Of a stretch of 57,624 nucleotides of DNA, positions 34,718-43,894 are shown in pieces. The notes below the pieces were generated by a model. The model was not told the DNA's origin and did no database searches. It saw only the letters and a program-made list of their open reading frames with translations. Every line of letters starts with the position of its first letter. Within the stretch, counting starts at the first letter, position 1. The position numbers were made by a program, and so were the translations under genes. The DNA comes from Chthoniobacteraceae bacterium (GTDB taxonomy: Bacteria > Verrucomicrobiota > Verrucomicrobiia > Chthoniobacterales > Chthoniobacteraceae): NCBI GenBank assembly GCA_947476045.1, contig CANJNZ010000023.1:1-57624 (forward strand). The letters run 5' to 3'.

Positions 34718-35977
34718 ATGTTAAAACCGCTCCGCATTTCTCTCCTGCTGCTCACCTGCGTTGCACGCGCGGAGGATTTTCAGGGCTCGGATCACCCGCT
34801 GGAATATGATCATCCGCCGATCAGCTACTCGACGGCGCAGCCGAATGACGCCGTCGCTGCAGTGCAGCGCAAGATCGAATCCGGAGACCTGAAACTCGAA
34901 TGGGATGAAAAGTTCGGCTACCTCCCTGCCCTGCTCAAGGCGTTCGATGTTTCCAAGTCGTCGCAGATGCTTGTCTATTCCAAGTCGTCGCTTCAGCGGA
35001 AATACATCACGCCGGAAAATCCGCGTTCGCTTTATTTTAACGATGACGTGTATCTCGGCTACATCCCCGGCGCACCGGTGATGGAAGTCTCGGCAGTGGA
35101 CCCGCAACTCGGCGGGACGTTTTATTTCATCGAGCAGGAAAAGATGCGGAAGCCGAAATTCGTCCGCAGTGCCGATTGTCTCTCGTGCCACGGCGGGCAG
35201 CGCAGCCTCGGGATTCCGGGGCATTTCGTGCGCAGCGTGCCGGCGGATTCGGGCGGCGAACTCATCACGCTCGAAGAGGTTCGCGACATCACGCAATGCA
35301 CTCCGCTGAAGGATCGCTGGGCGGGATGGTTCGTCACCGGCAAGCACGGCACGCAGCCGCACCGCGGCAATCTCATCGGCGAACGCGACCTCGCGCGCTA
35401 CGCAAAGGAGCCGCTTTTCAAGGCGAACATCACGGACCTTTCGCCGATGCTCGACACGACGAAATACCACGGCAAGGGGAGCGATATCGTCGCGCTGATG
35501 GTGCTCGAACATCAGGTGCATATGCACAACTACGTCGCGCGATTAAACATCGAGGCGCAGCAAATGCACGCCGCCTACGGTCACGTGCGCTACATGAGAC
35601 CGCAGGTGGATGCATTTCTGCGCTACCTGCTTTTCACCGAGGAAGCGCCGCTCGCCGGGGCCATCGAGGGAAACCCGGAGTATGTGCGCGATTTCGCCTC
35701 GCACGCCATCAAGGACAGCAAAGGGCGCAGTCTCCGCGACCTCGATTGCAAGACGCGGCTTTTCAAATACCCGTGCAGCTTCCTCATCTACTCGACGTCG
35801 TTCGATGCGATGGCCGCGCCAATCAAGGAGGTCATTCTGCAAAAACTTCACGACATCCTGACCGGCAAAAACTCCGACGAACAATTCGCACGACTGAGCA
35901 CGAATGACCGCAAGGCGCTGCTGGAAATCCTCCGCGAGACGAAGCCGAACCTGCCGGACTACTGGCGGAAATCCTAG
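34718..35977 (+). CDS. Secreted CxxCH protein of unknown function
   Basis: A 419-aa exported protein. ATG 34718 (MLKPLRISLLLLTCVARA) follows a GAGGA ribosome binding site and gives a clean signal peptide. One CLSCH motif (in SADCLSCHGGQRSLGIPGHF, about residues 152-171) is a c-type heme site. The segment HQVHMHNYVARLNIEA contains further histidines that could be axial or metal ligands. I do not recognise a named family; proteins like it appear near planctomycete-type cytochromes. It ends 4 bases into the convergent thiE gene. The role is unknown; electron transfer is plausible. Confidence 0.8.
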   Translation: MLKPLRISLLLLTCVARAEDFQGSDHPLEYDHPPISYSTAQPNDAVAAVQRKIESGDLKLEWDEKFGYLPALLKAFDVSKSSQMLVYSKSSLQRKYITPENPRSLYFNDDVYLGYIPGAPVMEVSAVDPQLGGTFYFIEQEKMRKPKFVRSADCLSCHGGQRSLGIPGHFVRSVPADSGGELITLEEVRDITQCTPLKDRWAGWFVTGKHGTQPHRGNLIGERDLARYAKEPLFKANITDLSPMLDTTKYHGKGSDIVALMVLEHQVHMHNYVARLNIEAQQMHAAYGHVRYMRPQVDAFLRYLLFTEEAPLAGAIEGNPEYVRDFASHAIKDSKGRSLRDLDCKTRLFKYPCSFLIYSTSFDAMAAPIKEVILQKLHDILTGKNSDEQFARLSTNDRKALLEILRETKPNLPDYWRKS

Positions 35978-36642
35978 CCGCGCGCGAGGCGTGCTTTCAC
36001 CTCGCGGCAATAGGCGGCGATGTCCGGCGCTTGCAGGATGCCGCTGACGATGACCACACGCCGCGCACCTGCGGCGAGCACAGCGTCGAGATTCTCCAGC
36101 TTGATGCCTCCGATGCAAAAGATCGGGATATTTACCAACTCGTGCACACGCGCGATTTCTGCAAGGCCGATGGCGGGGCGGCCTGCTTTGGTCGGCGTGG
36201 GAAAGAGCGGGCCGAAGCCGATGTAGTCCGCGCCCGACTCGGCGGCAGCGACCGCCTGCTCAATCGAGTGCGTGCTTTTGCCGATGATGGGCGGCGGCAC
36301 TTCACCTGCGAGCGCGCGACCTGCACGCCAGCGGGCGTCGGCGATATCGAGATCGTCCTGTCCGACATGCGCGCCGTCGGCACCGACGCTGGGGACGAGT
36401 TCGGGGTGATCATTCAGGATGAACGGCACGCCCGCGCCTTGCACGATGGGCGCGACGCGATTGGCGAAGCTCTCGATGTCGTGTTCGGAAAATCCTTTTG
36501 CGCGGAGCTGAATCAAATCCACACCGCCTGCGCACATCTGCTCCGCAACAAGCTCCAAGTCGGCAGGCGCGACGTATCCGAGATCGAGAATCCCGTAGAG
36601 CCGGGCGTGGGCGAGGCGATTCGTGGCGGGCTGTTCGGTCAT
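35974..36642 (-). CDS. thiE: Thiamine-phosphate synthase
   Basis: Condenses HMP-pyrophosphate with HET-phosphate to make thiamine phosphate; 222 aa, a TIM barrel. Signatures are DLIQLRAKGFSEHDIESFA, FILNDHPELVPSVGADGAHVGQDDL, IIGKSTHSIEQA, YIGFGPLFPTPTK and IFCIGGIKLEN. These match the pyrophosphate- and HMP-binding loops of the family. It precedes tmk in opposite order on the same strand (tmk is upstream by 23 bases), so the two may be co-transcribed. Confidence 0.95.
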   Translation of the reverse strand: MTEQPATNRLAHARLYGILDLGYVAPADLELVAEQMCAGGVDLIQLRAKGFSEHDIESFANRVAPIVQGAGVPFILNDHPELVPSVGADGAHVGQDDLDIADARWRAGRALAGEVPPPIIGKSTHSIEQAVAAAESGADYIGFGPLFPTPTKAGRPAIGLAEIARVHELVNIPIFCIGGIKLENLDAVLAAGARRVVIVSGILQAPDIAAYCREVKARLARG

Positions 36643-36665
36643 CGTGTGAGTGTTCTACTTGCTCC

Positions 36666-37271
36666 CTACTGAACCACGGAGTCGAAAATTTCACGGCACT
36701 GCTGCCACACCTCTTCGGAAGAATGCGCAGCATCCACGCGGCGGATAAAAGGTCGTTCCAGCGAGAGGAAAATGCGGCGGACTTCCCGAAGGGACTGGAG
36801 TTCCTCGAAGGTATTTGGTGCATCGCCACGCGCGCGGATGCGGTCGAGTCCTCCAGCGGGATCGAAATCGAGCAGCAGGACGAGATCGGGTTTCGGAGCA
36901 AACTTTTCGTTCTCACTCAGAATCCACACCGGATCAGCTCCGCGCGCACCCTGATAGGCGGCTGTGGAAATGTAGTAGCGGTCGAGCAGGACGACTTTTC
37001 CCTCAGCCAGCGCAGGTGCGATGAGGGTTGCGATGTGCTCGGCGCGGTCTTTCAAAAACAGAGCGAGTTCCTCGTCGAGTGTGAGTCGGCCTTCGCTCAT
37101 GCTCTGGCGGAGTTTCATTCCCCACTGCCCGCGTGTCGGCTCGCCGCTGGTGACGCACGGGATGCCGCGAGCGGCGCAGTGCTCGGCGATTCGGCGAAGG
37201 ACGGTGCTTTTGCCGGCACCGTCAATTCCTTCGAGGACGACGAGCCAGCCGGGTGAATTTGGTCGCGGCAT
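36666..37271 (-). CDS. tmk: Thymidylate kinase
   Basis: Phosphorylates dTMP to dTDP; 201 aa, near the usual 205-215. The P-loop is GIDGAGKST (15-23), the DRY motif is LLDRYYISTAAYQGA, and the thymidine site includes GEPTRGQWG. The start at 37271 (MPRPNSPGWLVVLEG) places the P-loop at the usual distance; the upstream extension to 37649 is not family-like. It is followed by thiE and divergent from a GT2 gene. Confidence 0.95.
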   Translation of the reverse strand: MPRPNSPGWLVVLEGIDGAGKSTVLRRIAEHCAARGIPCVTSGEPTRGQWGMKLRQSMSEGRLTLDEELALFLKDRAEHIATLIAPALAEGKVVLLDRYYISTAAYQGARGADPVWILSENEKFAPKPDLVLLLDFDPAGGLDRIRARGDAPNTFEELQSLREVRRIFLSLERPFIRRVDAAHSSEEVWQQCREIFDSVVQ

Positions 37272-37356
37272 GGGCGCGCGGTTTAGGCGCTGCGCGCGAA
37301 TGTGGCAAGCGCCCGCGAAACGAAAGCACTTTGCGGATGGCACACGGGCGGCTTTT

Positions 37357-38265
37357 ATGCGCGCTCCAATGCACGCATACAGCCTCATCATCGCGACGTT
37401 TGAGCGCCCGGAGGATCTCGCCGTGACGCTGGCTGGCGTGGAAAAACAGACGCGCCGGCCTGCGGAGATCGTGGTCGTGGATTCATCGCGAGATGAGCGG
37501 ACGAAGAAGCTGTGCGAGGAATGGAGCACGCGACTTCCGGTGCGCTGGTTTTTTTCCGACGCGAAGAGCGCGGCGAAACAGCGCAACCAAGGCGCGGAAC
37601 TCTGCTCGCCGACGAGCGAGGTGCTGGGCTTCATGGATGATGACATCACGCTCTACGCAGATACGTGCGCGCTGGTTTGCGAAGTTTTCGATACGGACAG
37701 CGCGGGCGAAGTTGGCGGAGTTGGAGTGCGCATTGATGAAATCCAACGGGCAGCTCCGTCGCGACTCACGCGATTGTATTTTCGACTCCAAGCGGGTTAC
37801 TCGCATCCGACGTTTGGCGGGCGCTTGTTTGGCCCGGCGATCAACTGTCTGCCTTGCTACACGGAGCCTGCTGAGAACGGACTCATCCACTCGCAGTGGC
37901 TGAATTCCGGCTGCGTGTTTTACCGGCGCGAGCCGTTCTTGCGGGAGCGGTTTCCGGCTTTCGATGGCTACAGCTACATGGAGGATGTGCATTGCTCGGC
38001 GCGCATCGCAAAAACACACCGGCTCTACTTTCACGTGAACGCGCGATGCAGCCATCGCGAAGGAACCAATTCGCTGAAACGCGATATCATCGGTCTCGCG
38101 CGACAGCGCATCGCGAACCAGCGGATTGTCGCGCGCGATGTGCTCGGAATGCACGGCGCACGGCTTGCGTGGAAATTTTTCCTGCACCGGCTGTTCGCGA
38201 CATTCACAATCGTCCGGCAACGCAATCCGGGCTGGGCGCAGGACCTGCGAGGGACTTGGATGTAA
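37357..38265 (+). CDS. Glycosyltransferase family 2
   Basis: A 302-aa GT-A fold transferase. The N-terminal Rossmann half begins YSLIIATFERPEDLAVTLAG and contains EIVVVDSSRD; the metal-binding DxD-like motif is FMDDDITLYAD. A downstream YMEDVHCSARIAK resembles the ED motif of the acceptor side. The start could be 37357 or 37369 (MHAYSL); I keep the first. No membrane segment is evident. It is followed after 5 bases by a hexapeptide acetyltransferase, which suggests that the two decorate the same surface glycan. Confidence 0.9.
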   Translation: MRAPMHAYSLIIATFERPEDLAVTLAGVEKQTRRPAEIVVVDSSRDERTKKLCEEWSTRLPVRWFFSDAKSAAKQRNQGAELCSPTSEVLGFMDDDITLYADTCALVCEVFDTDSAGEVGGVGVRIDEIQRAAPSRLTRLYFRLQAGYSHPTFGGRLFGPAINCLPCYTEPAENGLIHSQWLNSGCVFYRREPFLRERFPAFDGYSYMEDVHCSARIAKTHRLYFHVNARCSHREGTNSLKRDIIGLARQRIANQRIVARDVLGMHGARLAWKFFLHRLFATFTIVRQRNPGWAQDLRGTWM

Positions 38266-38270
38266 TCGCC

Positions 38271-38849
38271 ATGCCAAATCCTCTCGTCAGCGCCCACCGT
38301 TCATTCTGCAAGCTCTGGCTGCGCGTGCTTCGCGGAGTGGTTTCGCGTTTGCAAAAAATGGGCCTGAGTCTGCGTGGTGCCAAGTTCGCAGGAAAAGTGC
38401 GCCTGCCCTTTTGGATGGAGCGTCCCGTCCATGCGGAATGCCTGTCTTTCGGCGACGGCGCTGCACTCGATGAGCGTGTCACGCTTCTCGCCACGAACAG
38501 CAGCGCGCAAATCACCATAGGCGCGCGCTGCTACGTGAACCGGAGCACGATGTTCGACGCCAGCGAGCGTATCGAAATCGGCGACGACACGATGATCGGC
38601 CCGTTTTGCTACATCACCGACCACGACCACAGCTTCGGACCCGGCGCACGACCTGCGGATGGCGCCCTCATTTCCGCCCCGGTGAAAATCGGCGCTCGCT
38701 GCTGGCTCGGTGCTCACGTGACCGTGCTTAAAGGCGTGAGTATCGGCGATGGCACAGTCGTCGGCGCAGGAAGCGTGGTGACGCAATCCCTCCCATCGGG
38801 CGTCCTCGCCGTCGGCACCCCAGCGAGAGTGGTGCGGGAATTGGCGTAA
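38271..38849 (+). CDS. Hexapeptide-repeat acyltransferase
   Basis: A 192-aa left-handed beta-helix O-acyltransferase of the maltose/galactoside acetyltransferase-like type. The pattern of triplets at six-residue spacing (ITIGARCYVNRSTMFDA, IEIGDDTMIGPFCYITDHDHSFG, VKIGARCWLGAHVTVLKGV, IGDGTVVGAGSVVTQSLP) is clear. DHDHSFG holds the probable catalytic His pair. The N-terminal 45 residues are basic and helical and may contact membrane. It is coupled to the upstream GT2, so an acetylated sugar in LPS or exopolysaccharide is likely. Confidence 0.9.
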   Translation: MPNPLVSAHRSFCKLWLRVLRGVVSRLQKMGLSLRGAKFAGKVRLPFWMERPVHAECLSFGDGAALDERVTLLATNSSAQITIGARCYVNRSTMFDASERIEIGDDTMIGPFCYITDHDHSFGPGARPADGALISAPVKIGARCWLGAHVTVLKGVSIGDGTVVGAGSVVTQSLPSGVLAVGTPARVVRELA

Positions 38850-38919
38850 TTTTACCCCGAAACGCCATAATTTCTAAAATCGGCACTGCGCTGGCACCCA
38901 GCCTGCTTTTCTCAAAGCT

Positions 38920-40137
38920 ATGCTTACATTTGCCTATCAAGCCCGTGATACAAACGGAAAAACGATCTCAGGAGTTCAGGAAGGACTGAACGAGGAGAAC
39001 GCTATCAATACATTGATGGGGCGCGGCCTCATGGTGCTATCCATCCAGCAAAAGGCCGGAGGCAAGGTCACACGTGCAAAAGCAAAAGTATCCAGCGCCG
39101 ATTTGGTCATCTTCACGCGCCAGCTCGCAACCATGGTGGATGCGGGTCTGCCACTGATTACGTCTCTCACCGCCTTGTTTGAGCAGGCGGACCCCAAAAA
39201 GCAGGCAGGCCTCCGCCGCATCATCGGTGAAGTGAGCGCATGCGTGCAGGACGGCGCAACTTTCAACGAGTCCATCGCGAAACACCCGCAAATCTTTAAT
39301 CGGCTATATATCTCAATGGTGAAAGCCGGTGAGTCCGGCGGTATGCTCGCTGAGGTGCTCGACCGGCTTGCAGGCTTCCTCGAAGACAGCGAGCGGCTGC
39401 GCAAAAAAGTGAAATCGGCCATGACTTATCCCGTCATCGTCATCTGCATTGCGCTGGCCATTACCACCTTCCTGATCGTGAAAGTCGTGCCGGTGTTCGG
39501 TTCCATCTTCGCGGACTTTGGCGCAAAACTGCCAGCTCCGACTCAGTTCCTCATCGACCTCTCGGATTTCATCCGCAGCTACTGGTATATCATCGTCGGC
39601 ATCATGGTCGGTATTTTCTACTCCATCCGCGCTTGGGTGAAAAGCAAGAGCGGTGCAGAACAATGGGATCGCTGGAAACTGAAACTCCCGGTCTTTGGTC
39701 CCCTCACTCATAAAATCTGCATGACGCGCTTCGCACGCACTTTTGCGCAGCTCATCCGCTCAGGTGTGCCCATCCTCGAAGTGCTCCATATCGTCGGCGA
39801 TACGTCGGGAAATAGCGTCGTAACCAATGCCCTTCGTGGCGTGTCAACCGACGTTGAAAAAGGCGAGCACCTGACTGCCGCGCTCAGCCGTCAGAGTATT
39901 TTCCCGCCAATGATGCTTCGCATGGTTTCCGCAGGTGAGGCCACCGGTAAAATTGACACCATGCTCGAAAAAATGGCGGACTTTTGGGACGAGGAAATTG
40001 AGGCGACACTCGCTGCTCTCACCTCTTTGCTCGAACCTCTGCTCATCGTCGTTCTCGGTATTATTGTCGGTGGTATCGTCATCGCGATGTTCCTGCCAAT
40101 CTTCAAGCTGAACGACGTGGTCTCATCGAACAAGTAG
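38920..40137 (+). CDS. pilC: Type II secretion / type IV pilus platform protein PilC (GspF)
   Basis: A 405-aa inner-membrane protein with two T2SF domains (about 68-190 and 270-395). Signatures are FAYQARDTNGKTISG at the start, FTRQLATMVDAGLPL, VKAGESGGMLAEVLDRLA, then FARTFAQLIRSGVPILEVL and SAGEATGKIDTMLEKMAD. Three hydrophobic helices are placed near 172-195, 222-245 and 375-398. It should serve pseudopilin assembly, for example of the product at 25725. No pilB or pilT lies nearby. It overlaps the convergent gene at 40123 by 15 bases. Confidence 0.95.
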   Translation: MLTFAYQARDTNGKTISGVQEGLNEENAINTLMGRGLMVLSIQQKAGGKVTRAKAKVSSADLVIFTRQLATMVDAGLPLITSLTALFEQADPKKQAGLRRIIGEVSACVQDGATFNESIAKHPQIFNRLYISMVKAGESGGMLAEVLDRLAGFLEDSERLRKKVKSAMTYPVIVICIALAITTFLIVKVVPVFGSIFADFGAKLPAPTQFLIDLSDFIRSYWYIIVGIMVGIFYSIRAWVKSKSGAEQWDRWKLKLPVFGPLTHKICMTRFARTFAQLIRSGVPILEVLHIVGDTSGNSVVTNALRGVSTDVEKGEHLTAALSRQSIFPPMMLRMVSAGEATGKIDTMLEKMADFWDEEIEATLAALTSLLEPLLIVVLGIIVGGIVIAMFLPIFKLNDVVSSNK

Positions 40138-40680
40138 CCCGCCGATACAAATCAACGTTCCATAGGCGAGCCCGGTGAAAGCTGCGGCTCGCCAGCGTTT
40201 TTCGGAGGCTGTCACCCAAGTGATTTGGTTACGAAGCGTGTAGGGCATCCCCACCCAGAACATCGCGAAAAGCACCCAGACATATACGAGCGACACGAGC
40301 AGGAGACGAATTTGCTCCGGGCGCATGAAGGCTGATTCCAGCAGTGGCTCCGCAGCGAGCAGCACGAGCGTTCCCAGTGCGCGCACGGCGAGAAAATCGC
40401 GCATGTAGAGAATGGAGAGCACCGTCGCTACCGGCGTGAGCATGAGCACAGTTTCCCGCCATGTGCTGAACTCGCCAAGATCCATCAACTTCACGAGCAT
40501 GAAAAACCATGCGCCTGCTGCGATGGATAACACCACACCCGCCTCCCTGCTGCGAGGGAAGGCGCGCAGCCAATCCTGCGCAGCCTTCGCCTTCACCAGT
40601 GCGAGCAAATGCCCGACGACCAGCAGCAGCCCCACGCCGAGCATCGTGTATTTGAGCTGGAGCCAGTCGGGATAAATCAT
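40123..40680 (-). CDS. Hypothetical membrane protein
   Basis: A 185-aa integral membrane protein with about five or six hydrophobic helices (for example YTMLGVGLLLVVGHLLALV, EAGVVLSIAAGAWFFMLV, LVSLVYVWVLFAMFWVGM). No motif that I recognise. It starts near the gap stop, 10 bases upstream of it on the same strand, and may be co-transcribed with gap. Its end overlaps the pilC end by 15 bases. Confidence 0.75.
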   Translation of the reverse strand: MIYPDWLQLKYTMLGVGLLLVVGHLLALVKAKAAQDWLRAFPRSREAGVVLSIAAGAWFFMLVKLMDLGEFSTWRETVLMLTPVATVLSILYMRDFLAVRALGTLVLLAAEPLLESAFMRPEQIRLLLVSLVYVWVLFAMFWVGMPYTLRNQITWVTASEKRWRAAAFTGLAYGTLICIGGLLVR

Positions 40681-40690
40681 CCGGCGGCGA

Positions 40691-41755
<1,065 letters not shown>

Positions 41756-41794
41756 TTAAAAATGGGCGCGCATAAAAGTAGGACACCGCCCCGC

Positions 41795-41822
41795 CGTCAA
41801 TCGTCATTCGACATTCGACAAC
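41795..41822. repeat. Heptamer array upstream of panC
   Basis: Four 7-bp units in register (CGTCAAT, CGTCATT, then CGACATT and CGACAAC). It uses the same CGTCATT core as the array before guaA and ends 28 bases before the panC start. Confidence 0.65.
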
Positions 41823-41850
41823 GATTACCCATCCGCGCTACCCCGCATTT

Positions 41851-42693
41851 GTGCGCATTCTCACTACCATCGCCGCCACCCGTCGTTACCGTGCAAAATG
41901 CACCGGCTCCGTCGTCCTCGTCCCCACGATGGGCGCGCTCCACGCCGGGCACGGAGCTTTAATCCAACGCGCCCGCAAACTCGCCGGCAAACGCGGCACC
42001 GTCATCGTCACCATCTTTGTGAATCCCACGCAATTCGGCCCGAAGGAAGACCTCTCGCGCTACCCCCGCCCCTTCGCCGCCGACGTGAAACTCGCCCGCA
42101 CCTGCGGGGCCGACGCCATCTTTCACCCCACACCCGGCGAAATGTATCCCGAAGGATTCTCCACGTTCGTGGACGAACACGCCGTCTCCCTCCCCCTCTG
42201 CGGCGCATCGCGGCCCGGCCACTTTCGCGGCGTCTGCACCGTCGTCCTGAAACTGTTCACCATCACCCAGCCCGACATCGCCGTGTTTGGGCGAAAGGAC
42301 TTCCAGCAATGCCGCGTCATCGCCCGCATGGTGCGCGACCTCGATCTCCCCGTCCGCCTCGACTTCGCCGAAACCGTCCGCGAACCCGACGGCCTCGCCC
42401 TCAGCTCGCGCAACACCTACCTCTCCCCCGCCGAACGCACACAAGCCCCCGTCCTCCGCCGCGCCCTGCTCGCCACGCACGACGCATTTGCAAAAGGCGA
42501 ACGCAGCGCCGCCAAACTCCGCCGCATCGTGGAAAAGCAAATCGCCACCGCCCCGCTCGCCCGTGTGGACTACATCGAGATAGTTGACGACGACACCCTC
42601 GCCTCCATCCGCACCGTGAAAAACCCCACCACCATCGCCCTCGCCGTCTTCCTCGGCACCACGCGCCTCATTGATAATCTGCAACTCAGGTAA
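41851..42693 (+). CDS. panC: Pantothenate synthetase (pantoate-beta-alanine ligase)
   Basis: ATP-dependent joining of pantoate and beta-alanine, the last step of vitamin B5 synthesis; 280 aa. The ATP motif is PTMGALHAGHGALI (first HxGH). TIFVNPTQFGPKEDLSRYPRP, VFGRKDFQQCRVIARMV (the GxKD-type loop) and LALSSRNTYLS (the second lobe) are present. The start is GTG at 41851; no closer ATG fits. It has no linked panB or panD in the window. Confidence 0.95.
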   Translation: MRILTTIAATRRYRAKCTGSVVLVPTMGALHAGHGALIQRARKLAGKRGTVIVTIFVNPTQFGPKEDLSRYPRPFAADVKLARTCGADAIFHPTPGEMYPEGFSTFVDEHAVSLPLCGASRPGHFRGVCTVVLKLFTITQPDIAVFGRKDFQQCRVIARMVRDLDLPVRLDFAETVREPDGLALSSRNTYLSPAERTQAPVLRRALLATHDAFAKGERSAAKLRRIVEKQIATAPLARVDYIEIVDDDTLASIRTVKNPTTIALAVFLGTTRLIDNLQLR

Positions 42694-42750
42694 CCAGTCG
42701 CCGCTCGCCTCCTGTCTTGCCATGCGACGGTGTGAGGGACACACAGACAT

Positions 42751-43794
42751 TTGGTGAAAGAAGAACCTCCAGTGAACTCCCATCGCCGCCTTCGCCTTTG
42801 GCATCCAGGTTGTTGGCTGTTCACGCTGTTGCTCGCCGCCTGCGGTTACGAAGCATGGCGCGCATACGACTACCGTGCCGCCATCCGCGAGGTTGAAGCG
42901 ACAGGATTTGCTTGGCAAAGCGAAGACACACTCAGTTTGATCCGGCAGGATTGGCGCGCTGCACTGCGCAAGGAGACGTGGACTGCACACCCGCGTATTC
43001 TAAGTCTTGGAGAGGCCCCTGACCTTGGGCGCTACAGCAGTTTAATCCACCGCCTTCGTCCAACGGATTTGAGCGCATCGAAGTGTGAAAGCATAGATTT
43101 CTTGAAGGGACTTAGCAGCCTGCAAGAACTCGAACTTCACGATTGTCATGTCATCCAAAACATAGATGGACTTGAAGGAAACACTGGGTTGCAAAAACTC
43201 ACCCTCAAAGATTGCAATGCTTTGGAAAGTGTAAGTGTGTTGAGGGAACTCACTGAGCTTCGAGACCTCGACCTTAACCGCCTCTATGATCTGCAAAGTG
43301 TAGACGCGTTGCAAAAACTCACCAAGTTGCAAAAGCTCACCATCTGCTATTGCCCCTTTGTAAAAAACGTGGATGCGCTGAGAGGCCTCAAAAGATTACA
43401 ATATCTCGACCTGAGTGGTTGCGACGCCTTGCAAACAGCGGGCGTCCTGAAGGAACTTACAGGATTACAATCGCTTAAACTAAGGGATTGTAGTGTCCTG
43501 CGAAATGTGGACGCGCTGAAATGGCTTACTGGATTGAATAATCTCGACCTCAGCGGCTGTGACGCCCTGCAAAATGTGGACGGACTGAAGGAACTCGCTG
43601 GATTGCAGTTTCTCGACCTCAATAGTTGCCACGCCCTTCAAAACGTGGACGCGCTTAAGAAGCTCACCGGTTTACAATCGCTCGATCTCAGCTTCTCCAT
43701 AAACATCTCCAACGCTGCGCTGCGTGAAGTGGGTGCCGCCCTGCCGAATACCACCATCACTTTCCCCGATGGGAGCAGAACCCCGCCGAAGTAA
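42751..43794 (+). CDS. Leucine-rich repeat lipoprotein
   Basis: A 347-aa protein with a lipobox LAAC at 28-31, so Cys31 would be lipidated and the protein anchored in the envelope. Starts at TTG 42751, GTG 42754 or GTG 42772 are all possible; none has a strong ribosome binding site. Residues 121-327 form nine leucine-rich repeats of exactly 23 residues, of the form LTGLQSLDLSGCDALQNVDALKE. This is the CC- or BspA-like class, often used for protein contact. The DNA of the repeats is closely similar, pointing to recent expansion. It lies between panC and nadB and is unrelated to both. Confidence 0.85.
   Translation: MVKEEPPVNSHRRLRLWHPGCWLFTLLLAACGYEAWRAYDYRAAIREVEATGFAWQSEDTLSLIRQDWRAALRKETWTAHPRILSLGEAPDLGRYSSLIHRLRPTDLSASKCESIDFLKGLSSLQELELHDCHVIQNIDGLEGNTGLQKLTLKDCNALESVSVLRELTELRDLDLNRLYDLQSVDALQKLTKLQKLTICYCPFVKNVDALRGLKRLQYLDLSGCDALQTAGVLKELTGLQSLKLRDCSVLRNVDALKWLTGLNNLDLSGCDALQNVDGLKELAGLQFLDLNSCHALQNVDALKKLTGLQSLDLSFSINISNAALREVGAALPNTTITFPDGSRTPPK
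43111..43731 (+). repeat. 69-bp tandem repeat encoding the leucine-rich units
   Basis: Nine 69-bp units in frame, with no length change between units. The last four are the most alike (CTCGACCTCA and GCCCTGCAAAA-type stretches recur at 69-base spacing), which suggests duplication by unequal exchange. Confidence 0.8.
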
Positions 43795-43894
43795 GGCACG
43801 GGAACTCTCCCATCTTGCTGTTCGATGCTTCGCGCGATGCGTCTTTTCCCGACGGATTCTTGTCTTTCTGCGGGGGAGTGGGCACAGAGCGGGG

